Notes: generated by a model from the sequence alone, not told the origin. DNA of 64,000 nucleotides from Larimichthys crocea (GCF_000972845.2 NC_040032.1:16902871-16966870), one strand, 5' to 3'; positions 1 to 26,490 are shown, numbered from the stretch's first letter. Numbers and translations: made by a program.

Positions 1-638
1 TAATGTGTTCCTGTTTATTTAATTGATTAAATGTTCTATAAAAATGATGTATGTAGTCCCAAATTGTTCCATACTTAATCAATCAGAATTTTTTGAATAA
101 ATAATCACAGGAATAAACTGTGTCAAATATAAATTATATGACTCACTTATGAAGTCTTATTTTGTCATTCAGATTTTTATTTCATAACTGACTTAAAATG
201 TGGCTTTTTTCCCCCAGTTACACTTAATCCACAGCCAATCAGATGCCCTCCTTGGCTCTCTTAAGCAAGCAAGCAAGCTTAATAACTTCTACTAGATTTA
301 ACCAATTAGCCTCTGTTAACTAGAGCAACAACAATGTCCACACATGCTACCTAAGTAGCTGGCTAACTAGCAAGATGTGGTTATGAGTTTGTTTGTTTTT
401 TTTGCTCGGCTCAAGTGAAGAGACAGAGTTAATGGCAGCAGCTAACATTAGCTAGTTAATTCAAGACCCCTAAAGGTCAGACAGACGGATTGCATTTCTC
501 TGTGGTTGCTCAAGCCAACATGAGCTAGTTAGCTGTTAACACTGGCTGTTCACTGTTGTTGGGTTATATTCTCAGGCCACAAGCCAACCTAGCTAAGCTT
601 TAAAAGTTTACTTACTTAGGGATTGTTGTTGCTCTAGG

Positions 639-1050
639 TCACTGGTTTCCAACCTGGGGTCTCAACCCCCAGAAGGGGTCGCCAAAGCTCACTGCCTTCT
701 TTAAGAGTTAAGTAAACTAAACAGTTATTTTAAAGTTGAGATGATTATTTGAGCTATAAAGTAAATACATGTGACAGGATAAAGGCAGGGTGAAGCTATT
801 GTGTATTCACAGAGGCTTCACTTTTCTGAACAGCCTCATTCTGTACAACCCTAAAACAACCAAAGCACTCAAAGAACAATGAGAATAAAACATTGAGGAA
901 GCCTATTAAGTAGATATGATTGTTAAACAGTAAAAAAAAATCTGCAATAATAAAATACAGACAAAGAATTGTATAAAAAAGATCCTAAAATATGTCTCTT
1001 AGTTAGGGGTCATCAGTGGGGCCCCTGAAGGATAAAGGTTGGTAACCATG
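639..1050. mobile_element. hAT-like MITE with intact 8-bp target duplication
   Basis: 412 bp bounded by near-perfect terminal inverted repeats: left CACTGGTTTCCAACCT (640-655), right inner strand CATGGTTACCAACCT read as reverse complement, differing by one base and one indel. The direct repeat GCTCTAGG flanks it at 631-638 and 1051-1058. An 8-bp duplication with short terminal repeats is the hAT hallmark. There is no transposase frame inside, so it is non-autonomous. Confidence 0.8.
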
Positions 1051-4000
1051 GCTCTAGGTAATGGAGGCTAAATGTGGTAGTGGATGAAGAAGTATTGAAA
1101 TAAACTGTTTTGCACAGACAACATCATAATTTGAACCTTATTTAAACCGTAATCTAATCATAACTAATGTAGCTAGCTAGCATAATATTAAACCTCGTCC
1201 TTGTGTTAATCAGTGTGAAGTGCATCAATAAACAGGTTAGTTACATGGCAACACAGTCAAATTAGGAAGTAATAACTCTGCAACATCTCCCACATTTGCC
1301 TTATTAAACCAGACACAAGAGTACGCCAACATTGGACACCGTGTAGCTTTTATGAAGATCTTGTTCAGGCCCTGTGAATGTGTTATGAAAGGCATCTAAA
1401 GTGTTTCTGGTGCAGTGGAACTATAAATAACCTTGCTTAGGTCTGCCTCTGCTGTAAATAATTCTTGTGACTTTTTTGTGCGTTTATTTTGATGATAAGT
1501 AAGGGAGGTAGACACATACCTCACAGCATGAACTATGACATTTAATGGCCTTATATCTGAATGACCTCACGCTTTAGTCCTTGTCTGACCGGTTTCAATG
1601 AAAGTCTTTGTCATTGAAGCCTCCTATTTTCAAATGTAAAGCACTAGCTCAGTATCTAAAGAGATATATTTTCTCAGCCTCACTTAACAAAGCTACTATT
1701 TTGGTAGAATTTGATAGTGCACAAAGCAAGCCAAAAAAGAGATTTGACTTGTATACACGTGCACATACCTATGTAAATATAATCACACAAAAGCCATTAT
1801 TTCAAAGTCATTTATAAGCTGCTAAATAATGCCAAAAAAAGATAGAATTTATATAGTGTCAGTATTCTACATAACTTTACATTTTGGTTCACAGAATTCG
1901 AGATTATAGGATAAACTAACATCTGTGTTTGGATAATTTCCTATGGTGTACTGTATATTTACCTTTCTGATTTTATTGGATTCTATGTCCAGGATTTTCC
2001 TATTTATATATTTGTCAGATTTGTTGTGCTGATCCTTTGATTCAATGTGAAAATATTCAAAGTATCTTTGTTTCAAACAGTAGCTCTAATGGACTCCTTC
2101 AAGTTGTCAGCGGAGCAGTTTGTTTTCAGGAGCAGGTTCATTTCGTTTCAGAGACTACTTTTACATGCACTTAAGTGGTCTGATGACCTGATTTCTGATG
2201 CAGAAATGAGAAACCTAGTTTCCTTCATCAGTTTAGGAGAAACTTGATTTGCCCAGCGAGATCCCTGATTGAATTAGGACCCAGGACAAGGACGGTATCA
2301 TCACTGTGTGCAGTAATCTAGCAGGATTAAAGGCAGTACTGCTATTTACGCTGATGCATCATTGCCCCTTATTACATCCAAAGTCCAGCCTGTGCTGAAG
2401 AAATCTATTGATTTTTCTATCATGAATGTAAATTAGTCTGTTCTAGTCCACAGATGAACAAAGCTAAACACGTGCACACAGTAAAACAAGCTATCCTGTC
2501 ACTTTACTGTCAGCACAAAGCTTCTTGGATAACACACTTAAAATCTGGCAAACCTCAAATTGTTGAGTGTTGAGAGGAGAAATCTGCTTTCTGAGAAACC
2601 GCCTGTAAACTGTGTTGTTAAAGAAACCGGACTATTACAGTGCATCTCAACAAGTTTTATGCCTTAATCTTGTTTCTGACATTACCCAGCTTCTTATGTG
2701 CATGTAAAGGTAGTGAAACGTTGAGAGTTGACTTCACCGGGCTGTGAAGTGACTTGGGTAGGGACAAGTTGTAGAAACATACTATTAGAGATGGAAACTT
2801 TTTGAATCAGGCTGTGACAGTTTAGCCTGGGAGTGAGTTAAATATCGAACTAATTTTGTGATATGTTGTCGAGTATGAGGTCTCAATAATTGTATAAAAA
2901 AAAAAAATGAAGTGAATGCTAGAAAGCATGTTGAAGATTGATGAATTTACTGTATGGCTTTTTATGAGAGGCTGAATTGCTCCAATACAGATGTACAGTA
3001 CACATACATGCAGCCAGTCTCCAAGGATCGCGGAAGGGTTCGGCTGTGCCTTTGCAGCACATTGCTCTCAGGATGCTTTCAATTTTCTAACTTTCAGTCT
3101 TGCCCTGCCAAAAACCAGTGGTTACTGGCAAGAGTCTACTCTGATCTAGTAGTGATATATTTTGTGAAAATCCTACATGTAACATGTAGTTTACCTTAAA
3201 GTTAGTTATGTACAGTTGAAACGTGGAGACGGCATTGCAGAACTTTGTACTTTTTATGTATATCCTTGTTATGCACCTTGAGATCTGGAGAGTTAGGCTA
3301 ACGTGGTGGCTTTACGTGATGCAGCTTTAGTTGGAGGATGGTGGTGTCCATAAGGGTGCCAAAAAAACAGGGGTGTTAAACTGCTTAAAGACCATTTCAT
3401 TTGCCCAAATTTTAAGAATGTCTGACAGAGATCTCGATTGGACCTTTTTAAAATATAAACTGCTAATGTTGGTTGCTTATCATGACATGTATAAACACAA
3501 GAAGTATTAACTAATGTGATGCATTACAATCACATTCATGCTCAAAACTCCCTATTGATTTTTTTTAAATAATCCATTGCCTTTTCTCTACCCCCACCCT
3601 CAGGACAAAGCACTCCATGAAACATTCAGCCTATAGCTGCAGGGAGGCTGTAACACGTAAAGCCAACTCCAATAGCAAGATCATGCTTTGAGTGCATTTT
3701 AAAGGGAAATGCCACTTATTTTCAGGATTCAGGTACTGGGTTGCATGACAGATTGTTACAGATTTAGTTTAGTATCACATGCACGTGAAGAAGAGGAGAA
3801 ATCCTCTAATGTTTAATGTCAGATTGACTTCTTGTGAGTCAAATAGCTGGATTTTATTATCTTCATAGATAATTTAAAAACAAAAGAAAGAAAGAGAACT
3901 TGTATTTTTAAACTGAGTGGTATTGCTCTTTAACAGGGCCAATTATGTGAGCCGGACTTTGTCTCATTGGTGGTGCTTCAAAAATACACATATATATAAA

Positions 4001-5089
4001 TATATATATTTCTCTATAATGTTTAGGTACAACCGTGGTATATGAATAGACATAAATGAAAAAAAAAATTTTTTTTGAATGTGTTTTGCCCAAATGAATT
4101 TTGGGCTTTGCTGACTCTTTTTTTTCATGAAAAAAGACGAGGCCACTTGAGGCCGGCTGTCTGTTCATGAGAAGGTGAAACAAAAAACTGCCTAAATGTT
4201 TCTTCATGTGAAACAATCAGATTGCAAGGCTGCTGTCAAGGTTGTTTCTGGCATTTGGCTAAAAGTTTGCGCGCCATCCTTTTCCCCTTCGAGATGAGTT
4301 GAGTCTAATCCTACAAACATCCAACACGCTTGCTTGATTGAAAGACCAAATAAGATCTCGAGTGTTTTGACTTTAATATATAGTGATAGTGAGATCCTGC
4401 TTTAACCTGAACACTGGAATAGTCCATTGCCCGGATGAACACAAATCTACCAAAGTGATTTACAACAAACTAAACCTAGACGACATTGGGCTGCGATGAA
4501 ATTAATGTCAAATCACCTTAAACTTGAACTCATTATATTGTCCCCCAAAAACCAATTAGTTTATGCCTCCACGAAGACCTGCACGCATGATTTCATTTAA
4601 ACCGCTGATTGTGCTCACATGCCTCTTTTCTGTGTTACTATTCCTGGCACAGTGCCACGTTTCGACCACTTCTGTGTAATGAGATAAAACGTAGAGAGAT
4701 TAATAAGTATGAATGCAAATTCACATCTGTCAGATATGTCCATAATGCTGAAATAGTAACGACGGTAGCCGCCCTAATCCTAAAGGTTGGACTCGCACAT
4801 AAACATAAGCTCTCCTGCGAGTGATTGACTCTGTGATCGCTGGGCAATAGACTATTTCCAGGCCAAAAAATGAAACCCTAAACTGTTTCAATGTACCAAT
4901 CAAGAATTTTCTTGTTTAGCCAGGAATGGCCAGAATGGTGGTTGATAGTCCCCACCCTTCCTTTTGTACGTGCCGCAAACAACTAAGCCACAAATGTCTA
5001 GAATTGACTTTTGCTTGTTGATACAAATTGTATCTATACCTTGAATGTAACAAAATATGAAATGTATAATATGAAAATAGTTTTATTTA

Positions 5090-5095
5090 AATAAA
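5090..5095 (+). terminator. Polyadenylation signal AATAAA (candidate)
   Basis: Hexamer followed by a G-rich run and A-rich sequence, in the presumed 3' UTR region of an upstream gene. Confidence 0.35.
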
Positions 5096-5503
5096 GGGGA
5101 GGGGGGTAAAAAAAAAAATCAATGCCATAATGTTTGTGACACTGTGTGTCACTGGGAGTAGCCCATTGGTATGTACTAATTCTTACTGGGTACAGTAGTT
5201 AACTTACAGGGACGTTTACGTGCTACGTAAAAGTGCACAGATACCCTGTGTACAGCAGTAAGCATCATGTCCTCTCTGTAAATAGTCACACCTGTGTGTG
5301 TGTATATTAATATATAAATATGTATAGAGGGAGAGAGAAAGTGATCTGTAAATGTAACTTCAGTTGTTCAAATACTTAGATAATTTCTGTGTTGTAACCT
5401 GTGCACCTTGGTTAAGTGCATCTATTTCCTCTGAATTGACATGTCTGCTTTATGCTATTTTAATGGGAGTTTCAATATTATTATTTTTTAATATATTTTG
5501 CCT

Positions 5504-5509
5504 AATAAA
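5504..5509 (+). terminator. Polyadenylation signal AATAAA (candidate)
   Basis: Hexamer in CCTAATAAAACATG followed by a T/G-rich stretch (TTATTCTTGGGTGG), a plausible cleavage layout. Confidence 0.4.
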
Positions 5510-5615
5510 ACATGCCAAAGTTATTCTTGGGTGGCTCCTTATGATTCAACACACGGGTTGTCATGCAATGAATTCTGTATTTCGGGGGACAAATGTATAA
5601 ATCAAGAGTAACTTG

Positions 5616-5698
5616 ACACCAAACGCAAATCTGTGTCTACCCTGACGGTTAAAGGTATTTTACAGAAATTGCAGTAAATCCAGATTTGTGTTTGGTGT
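5616..5698. repeat. Near-perfect inverted repeat (hairpin), unassigned
   Basis: Left arm ACACCAAACGCAAATCTG (5616-5633) and right arm CAGATTTGTGTTTGGTGT (5681-5698) are reverse complements at 17 of 18 bases, with a 47-base spacer. It lies inside the presumed 3' UTR. I do not recognise it as a known microRNA or transposon end. Confidence 0.7.
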
Positions 5699-6535
5699 TT
5701 AATCCTCTCTTAAAGATACAGATCCTTTTTAAAACAGTAATTTATTGGAGTGTTTGGCAGTTGATTTAATGACTAACCCTGTTTGTCGACAAAGCAGAGG
5801 TGTGTTGAATCATGAATTAAATTATTCACCAATTGTATTTTCATACATTTCCGGGCCAGTTTGCACACTGTTGTCTTGAAATGGGCAGTCTGTTTGGTTT
5901 TAGCTGGCCTTACTTTCAAGATGTTAAGACTGATATTGTCAATATATAATATTAACTTAAGTTCAGTATCAGTTGTTAATAGTTAAGATCAAAACCAAAG
6001 TGATTTATGATGTGCACACATTACGTACCTGTTATGATAATTGGTTCAAACACACATAAACACACAAACAGTTATGGTCAAACAAGTGTGAACCTCTTGA
6101 TGTTTTGTCAAATAATTCAAAAATTGAATTATTCATTTGAAATTCAACAACAAGAGGTGAACACATTTGAACATGACTGCACATATATAGTGTAATACTC
6201 AGGTTAAGTCACACACACACACATTTTAAATCACATACTTGGTCGTTTTCTAATATTGAGAAATGCAGTGGTCACATTTCTGAAGTAGTCTTAAGTCTCT
6301 TGTTTGAGTAGACCGTCGGGTCTGCGATGTAAACTAATTTAAAAAAAAAGAAGAAAAAAAAGGGAAATATACAGCACGTTTTCTTTTGTGTGTGTTGTGA
6401 TGATCTGCAGTATTGTAATCCACACTGACTGGAAAGCATTGCTTTTGTAGACCAAAATATACAAAAATAGACTATTTGGGTCTGTGGGCTCAAACAAAAT
6501 GTAAGTCTTAATGACAAAATGTGTTTATCTTCATG

Positions 6536-6541
6536 AATAAA
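6536..6541 (+). terminator. Polyadenylation signal AATAAA (candidate)
   Basis: Hexamer followed about 20 bases later by GTGTTTTATCGCTCTC and a T run. It is the last good + strand signal before moesin and a likely right end of the upstream transcript. Confidence 0.4.
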
Positions 6542-7687
6542 GAAAAATTCTGTTCAAACTGTGTTTTATCGCTCTCTTTTTTTCTTTTTTATTAAACAAA
6601 AGGGAGACCTAACAAGAAACAACTGTTGAAGTTTTGTGTGGTTACAGTTATTTACTTGAATAAAATGACATTAAACTTCAACTTTTTCAAATATAATCTA
6701 TAGGCAGTGCTCTCATGTTTGCATTCAAGCCTTTTATGTAATAACTATTACACATCTTGAATATGTTGGAGCAGAAAAGATTAGATGAATCCACTCTAGA
6801 TTTCAGTCTTTCTGAATAATAACATCATGTCTTCTCCGTGACAGCTGAATAGATGGTTGTTAATTGAAAACAGTCTCCATTGTTTATTAGAGGAAGGTAA
6901 ATAAATGAGGAACAATGGAGCCAGACAATGTAATATTTTATTTCTGGGTAAGTCGTTGGGTAATGTTTGGAGAAAAAAAGAAATGGGTGGTGTTGTGGGA
7001 AAGCCCTGTTGAAATAAAATGTATTCAGCGAGCAACTAATCACAACCAAATTTGTTGGTAGTAAAACATCAATAAAATATGCAAATATTTGCCAAAATGC
7101 AAGCAAGAACAAAACTTTCACCTCTCTCATTGTGTCATTCTTTTGGATGAATAGGCTAAATGTTTTCATAAAGTGTATTTGAAATAATAAAAAGAATCTT
7201 GTCTTGAAATCAAATAAAATCAAAATGTTGTGCTTAATGCTTTAAACCAATCTGTGAATTGAGCAGCTGCTGCTGTTGTGCAACATGCACACTCTGCTGG
7301 TTAAAGGGTGTAATAGCTCGGGGCATGTGTCATTAAGCCACATGGCCATGTCACGATTTTAAATTAAACGACCTGTTTAATTCAGTGTATGTGAAAAGAG
7401 GCTGCTGCTTGTCTCTATAGCTGACAAATTAAAATATTCCTCATTTAAATGAATCGAGCAAACCAAATTTCTGAGTTTTGTCTCTTTTTGAAGTCTGTAG
7501 AAACTCTAGCGTCCTCAGTCTTAATATCATCGATCTATAGAAGTACTGTGACTCAAGATAACAGTGAATTCCAGATGACCTTTTGTGCTGCAACAAAACT
7601 GTCTCTTTAAATATTTATCCTCGAAATGTTCTTTTTTAAATTATTAGAAGCTCATTGTTGTAAATTCACAAATACTGTCAAGATTAG

Positions 7688-7690
<3 letters not shown>

Positions 7691-7724
<34 letters not shown>
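7691..7724. repeat. (TA)n microsatellite
   Basis: Uninterrupted TA dinucleotides, about 16 units. Confidence 0.9.
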
Positions 7725-7726
<2 letters not shown>

Positions 7727-8151
7727 AGTGGCCTCTCAATTGCTTTTGCAATCATGGGCAACTGCTTGGAACCCAGAGGGTAAAGTGTATAAGATTTAGG
7801 AGGATTATTGGCACAATATCAGTAGAAATGGCATATAATACTTCTCTAAAGCTGATCCTCTAACTTCCAGCTTAGCCCTGTGCTTACTTGGATAAAATAT
7901 CTGTGACGATTGACAGTGGTGCGGGAGGAGTTAAATATAACAGATGAGTAAAATAATTTAATCGTGCAGCTCTTCTAGACTTTCCAAATGTTATCGGACT
8001 TGAATGGATCAAACTGACATTAGAGCGAGTCATTTTGTGGGGGTAGTGTTTCTTGTTTTACAGCTGCTTTTTTTTCGCAATGCAAGTTCAGTGGAAAAAG
8101 TTCTTGATGCCATTTATTACATGATTCGGTGTGTGCCACTCAGTCGTAACA

Positions 8152-8321
8152 TGATGTTTCTACAGTAGCCCAGAATAGACAAACAATCACTGGCTCATGG
8201 TAGATCCTTTTTGTCTCCATCACATTGGGAAGGGTACAGTGAAGAGAGGGATATCCAGTTGGTTGCAACATGCAACCTCACCACTAGATGCCACTAAATC
8301 CGACACACTGGTCCTTTAAAG
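8152..8321 (-). mobile_element. Fish interspersed repeat (SINE/MITE-like), copy 1
   Basis: On the minus strand it starts near AAAGGACCAGTGTGTCGGAT and continues with TAGTGGCATCTAGTGGTGAG and GGTTGCATG, then an inner TTGTCTATTCTGGGCTACTG. I recognise this as a very common percomorph repeat family. A shorter copy of the same family lies at about 48.43 kb in the opposite orientation. The family name is not certain. Confidence 0.65.
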
Positions 8322-9941
8322 CAGTACGTCTGTTGAGTTTTTGCACCACGTACAGCACTGTGAAAAAAAGAGTCAGATTGTACAGACTGTGGTGCAGTCT
8401 TCACAGTAATCATGATAAAAGAGATTGGAGCTGGTTCTCTTTGTCCAGCTCTGAGGGGTTTTCACTGTTTCTCAGGTCAGGTCAACATCAAGCTCGACTT
8501 TGAAGAATAACGTACCATCTTGCCTTTGATTCGGCTGCAGCGAGGCTGTGGGAGGTCACCCTGCCCTGGGAGTGTTGGGATGAGTCAACATAGAAACGCA
8601 GTGACGTCTCTGCGCTGTGCTCTCCCTGGGAATATTAAAGTGCCAGCTGGTCTCCAGGGATTCCTTCATGTAGTCACTTTTAGATCTCAAACCTCGAACG
8701 CTATCGTCATTCCAACCTCCACATTACACATGCATTCAGGGTGGTTGTTTTTTTTTTTACATCTATTTTGACTTGAAATTGTCTTTTAAATATGGAAATA
8801 AAGCAGTTACTTGGAAGCTAAACTCAGATTTAAGGCTTAAAATTAGAGACATCAATAAAATACTTTGGTGACTTGGCATGAAAAAAGAAAAAGACTGATT
8901 AAGCTGAGGAAGGGGTTAAAGATAAGCTGAAGGAAAACAAAGGTCTGGACATAATCATCGTGATTTGACCTGCGAAGAACAGAAGACAAATTCAAACTGT
9001 GTTTTCAATAATCTGGTAAGAGCATGAAGTTTCATCCAGATCATCAAGCATTTATTAAACACATGGCATACACAAGACATACAGTATGCTGCTGTACTGA
9101 GTCAAGAGGCCTGAGGTCTTGTCACCCGTGATAAACCAGTCTAGACTGCGTTACAGTGATGGAAACATTTTGTGGCACTGTGTAGGTCAGCTGAACCTCA
9201 GACAGAGGAAGGTACACAATGTTTTATGTGATTTAAACTGACACAGCAGTCATGCTCCTCTTGTCTTGTCCAATAATCAAATTTTGAATATCATAGCGCA
9301 AAAGGGGGTTCACAACTGTTTGGAGTGTGTCTGAACCAATCCAGTTTCATCCAGAGAAGCCTTTAAAAGAGCTGACGTAACAGTTTGATAAGCACAGAAA
9401 CAATGTTTCTGCAGCAGCACCTCAATGTTTCCATCATGACAACACTGGTGTTACTTTCTTTTTGATATCGAAGCGAGCCTGCATACTGTATGTGATATGC
9501 TGCTGCAGTTTGTCTGTGCTTTACCTTGTTTTTCAGGCTTCACCCCTTGACATCACGCGTTTCTTTTGTGTTTTGCGCACAGCAGATTTGTCCTCTTTTA
9601 TAGCTTCCATTTAACCTAATATAACCCAGCTTTACAGAAGTGAGATTTTGAATTTGAGAAGTAATGAATTATTCATGCATTAACCTCTCTAACTCCTGTG
9701 TTTACTTAAAAAAAAATCCTGAAGCAACTGGTTATTAATTCAAACCCTCTTTATCTGGATGCAGGTGCAGTATCTCTGCACTGTCTCTTACATGATCTCC
9801 ATTGGGACCACCGGGACTGCACTGCTCACTGCATTCACTTCCTGCATGTCTAAAACTGAAAGAGTACACAGATCAAAGTCAGACACAGTGAAACAAAATG
9901 GATGGCGATGTGTGAACACACATTGACAACTAAAATGTACG

Positions 9942-10400
9942 TGCAGTATACTACGTACAATAGTCTACTGGGTATCAGGAGTAAACACACACATATATAT
10001 ATATAGATTGGAAATATAGACTGAAAATGAACTTTCTACTATTTCGATCTGGTTAGTAGCCTGCATGTATGTAAATTTACATGATTCATGCAGTATATTA
10101 TGTACAATAGTCTACTGAGTCTCAAATATAATGTCAGAGGTGTGCGAATATGGCCATTTTATGCCTGAAATATATATAATATAGACTGAAAATGCAGAGA
10201 AGCACTTTCTATTAGTTCAATCAGGTTAGTAGATTATAGTGCCTGTATGTAAATGTACATGATGCATGCAGTACATCATGTACTGGGTCTCAGATATAAT
10301 GTATTAATAAGAATTTTATGACTGGAGATATATATAATATATATTATTATATAATACTTTTTGTTAGTTGAACACTATACTGCCTGTATGTAAATCATTT
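9942..10400. repeat. Diverged tandem repeat, about three units
   Basis: Units begin near 9942, 10090 and 10268 with GCAGTATACTACGTACAATA-like sequence, then TATAGACTGAAAATG, then a TTAGTAG/TTAGTTG motif and GCCTGTATGTAAAT. Periods are about 148 and 178 bp, the difference coming from indels. No open frame runs through it. Confidence 0.65.
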
Positions 10401-10559
10401 AATATGATTTTATGATTATTTATCAGTTTGTGTTGCCTTAGTTTTTAAAATGTAAGCTTCCTCCTGATAAACCTGCATTAATGGCACCGTTATGATACTA
10501 ATACACATTTCTGCATCCTTCCACAGTATCCTAATACAAAAGTAATACTGAATTACTTC

Positions 10560-11063
10560 TGTATTTGTGTGTAAATGTTTGTTAGCCGTGTTAGCTCATG
10601 CAGACAGAGTGCTGCTGAAGTTTGAGGCAGCTCCAGCTCACTGCAGCCATCATGCTGATGATGCGGCTGCTGCAGGCGGAGTCTGCTGGCCTGGAGCCTC
10701 TTTCAGTCTGGCTGGCTGCTTGTCCTGTCATCGGTCCTGGGTGTGGTTTTTTTTTTTTTTTTTTTTTAAAGCAGTCAGGGGCCGGGGTACCGTTAGCAGG
10801 AAATCAAGCTCCAGTCCCGTTTTAAAGGCGAAACAAAGAAAAACAAAAAAACACTCTCTGCGTGGGTGCAAATAGTTTTTATCGAGCTCGAGCTGAAGAA
10901 AAGTACCGGTAGCTTCTTCCTCGGGGAGACGGTTAGAGGCGTTTGAACTGGCGCCGTTGTTCTGATGGGAAAAAGTTTTCTTCTGCTTCTCGCTAACTGG
11001 TTTGATTTAATAACTTTTTTTCAATATATATAAAACCTGAACCGGACGTAAAAGAAAGCAAAG
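10560..11063 (+). promoter_or_regulatory. msn: Probable msn promoter and 5' UTR region
   Basis: Base composition rises in GC compared with the flanks, and CpGs appear just before and after the start codon (to about 11,340). There is no clear TATA box at a suitable distance. A poly(T) run lies at 10747-10767. The start codon context is AAAG-ATG-CCG with A at -3. The transcription start cannot be fixed by eye. Confidence 0.4.
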
Positions 11064-24358
<13,295 letters not shown>

Positions 24359-26490
24359 TCTTTGCATTTCAGCAATGCGAACGCCCACACAGCTGGGCCA
24401 CTCTGCCTGAACTGCAGTCCTGCCTCACTCAAGCTGTTTTTTTCTGTATCCAAATAAATCAGATCCACAACATGACGTGGTCGCACAAGCACAGCACAAT
24501 GTACAAATTTGGATCTGGAAAATATTTGTTAGCATTCCTAACTTTGATTTAGGCGAGTCACTGGTTGAAAAAGGGACATACTGTATTTTATTAGTTCATT
24601 CCACTCATGGGGTTTATGTAGCATATTAGTAATGGGCTCACGCCTCATTTCATGACACATTGAGTAAGCATTTTTAATTGTTAAATGTTTGTCACATTCT
24701 TTGATCATGATCTCAAAATAAAAGGCGTGGAGACCAATTCAAATTTGCCTGTAGACACATTTCTGCAACAGTTTTTCACAGCAAGCTGTATTTTTTTCAG
24801 ACAGTAATATTTCTTCAATCTGTCGACTGTAGGTTTAAAACCAAATGCACTGTAATCTAAACAAGCAAATACACAAAATATGACCCTGAAGTGTCTGTGG
24901 AGCATTAAAAGAGCAGTATTATTTTGTAAATTTACTTTGCATTTGACTGTAACTGTTACAAATCATACAGTATTCACACCCAACATTATATTTTTGAACA
25001 CCTTCACATCAGTTTGTAAGTAGTTTGCTGTAATAGAAACTGAAACAAATGACTTTCCTTTTACATCTACATAGAAAAATCCTGAATCGTAGACTAAATG
25101 AACTTAATATGACAAAAATCCTAAAATACAAAAAGGAAAGTCTGGTGTCTGGAAACCATTTTAATAACTAGCTAGATGTTTTTTTTAGCTTAATACACTG
25201 AAGTGAAGTTGCAAAAAAATCAAGTGAAAATAATATATAGGCTGTCTTTATATCTAAACAGCACATCTGTAGAAACTCTCAAGTTGTAAATCAAATTTTA
25301 AAAAAAACAACTGATAGGAAGTTGATTTTACTCTTAATTCTCATCAGTGAGGAAGTTTGATAATCAACAATTTTTATTTTGCATTTATATAACCAGTAAA
25401 GCAACACAAAACATACACTGTAATAGTCATCTGTAAAGCTAAAAGTTGTAGTTTGTCGTGTTTTCTTCTCAGAAGCAAACTTCCACAAAATCTTCACAGA
25501 ATTTGATGCATGAAATAAAATGATTTCATTAAACATGCACTGGAGGACCATATCTTACATTTGCATAAACAAATCAAAAACAGACTTCAACCATTTCCAA
25601 TGCATGCATTTTTTAAATATACTGTATGTATTTAACTACATTTGTGTATTTTGTAATTTGGATTTTTCCAGATGTGATAAAATCGTGCGAGGTGAACGAT
25701 AGACACCGCTTAGGATATTTTTGTATTGTAAAATCTCGAAGTACTTGTCAAAGATAACAGCATTTTTGTTGTAAACTAAATCGACGCTGTGATAGAAGGC
25801 TGATGGAACAAGCAACACCCCGAAGCCTGTGACAGGACCAATGAAAAGCTACAGGATATTATGATCATGTTATATCTCTAAAAAAAAAAAAAAAATCAGG
25901 CAACATACCATGAAAGGACGTTTTAAACCAAAACATTTTGTGCCGTTATTCCAGTTGACATTCTCCACTCAAGACGTGCGAAGGGTTTTGCTTGTTCTTA
26001 GATACTTAGAAATTAGTGTTTGAAAGATTTATTTACACTATGAATGTATTTTAGTGATAAATATTTCTTTTTATTTTCTCTTGTTGAATGAATATTTGTC
26101 ATTTGTACCAAGATGCATTTTTGATATACAGTATTCTTCACCCATTGCTGCGCATAGTTCTTGTATCTGCCATGAAACATAAAAACAGAAAAAATGTAGT
26201 TGTTGCTATTTTGGATACCTTCCCATGCCTTTGACAATAACTTTTTTAATGCTACACTGTATGTTCTACCAGAAAGCACCATGTATTGACAGAATCAAGT
26301 GTAATTTGGACTCAAGTCATCATGTGTGAAAGAAATTTATTAAAAGATGCTACTCAATATTTAGTCTTGAAATAATTAATATTGTAAATTGACAGACAGA
26401 CAGACAGACAGTGCCTTGGCCGTCATCATATCTTGCTGCTTCGAGTCTTCCTTTCACCAATGAATAAAAATCAAATTACAAAATTACATC
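24359..26490 (+). other. msn: Probable msn 3' UTR
   Basis: AT-rich non-coding sequence directly after the moesin stop. AATAAA signals lie at 24453-24458, 24717-24722 and 26463-26468. The last is followed within about 30 bases by T- and GT-rich sequence, the usual layout of a cleavage site, so the longest 3' UTR probably ends near 26,490. A short GACA microsatellite lies at 26392-26412. The extent is inferred, without transcript evidence. Confidence 0.6.
26463..26468 (+). terminator. Distal polyadenylation signal of msn (AATAAA)
   Basis: Canonical hexamer followed by an A-rich stretch and then TCTGTTTTGTCTTTTCC, a good GU/U-rich downstream element. It is the most convincing of three signals after the moesin stop. 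Confidence 0.55.

Larger units (their letters stand above)
1..6560. other. Non-coding; right part looks like the 3' UTR of an upstream gene
   Basis: No coding exon or domain was recognised on either strand; open frames are short and without family resemblance. The right part (about 2-6.5 kb) is AT-rich with three well-formed + strand AATAAA signals, which suggests a long alternative 3' UTR of a gene lying left of the window. On human Xq12 the + strand gene left of MSN beyond LAS1L is ZC3H12B, but nothing here proves that identity. Holds a hAT-like MITE and a hairpin (listed separately). Confidence 0.4.
6561..9940. other. Intergenic, no gene seen
   Basis: No exon, RNA gene or domain was recognised. 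It contains the TA microsatellite and the fish repeat at about 8.15-8.32 kb listed separately; the remainder is AT-rich single-copy-looking DNA. Confidence 0.5.

Noticed and set aside
6272..6517. 81-codon minus-strand frame with a poly-Phe run
   Set aside because: The Phe run is the translation of an A-rich tract; there is no other support.
26392..26412. GACA tandem run as a possible CRISPR-like or regulatory array
   Set aside because: It is a plain tetranucleotide microsatellite in a 3' UTR; the host is a vertebrate, and no spacers exist.
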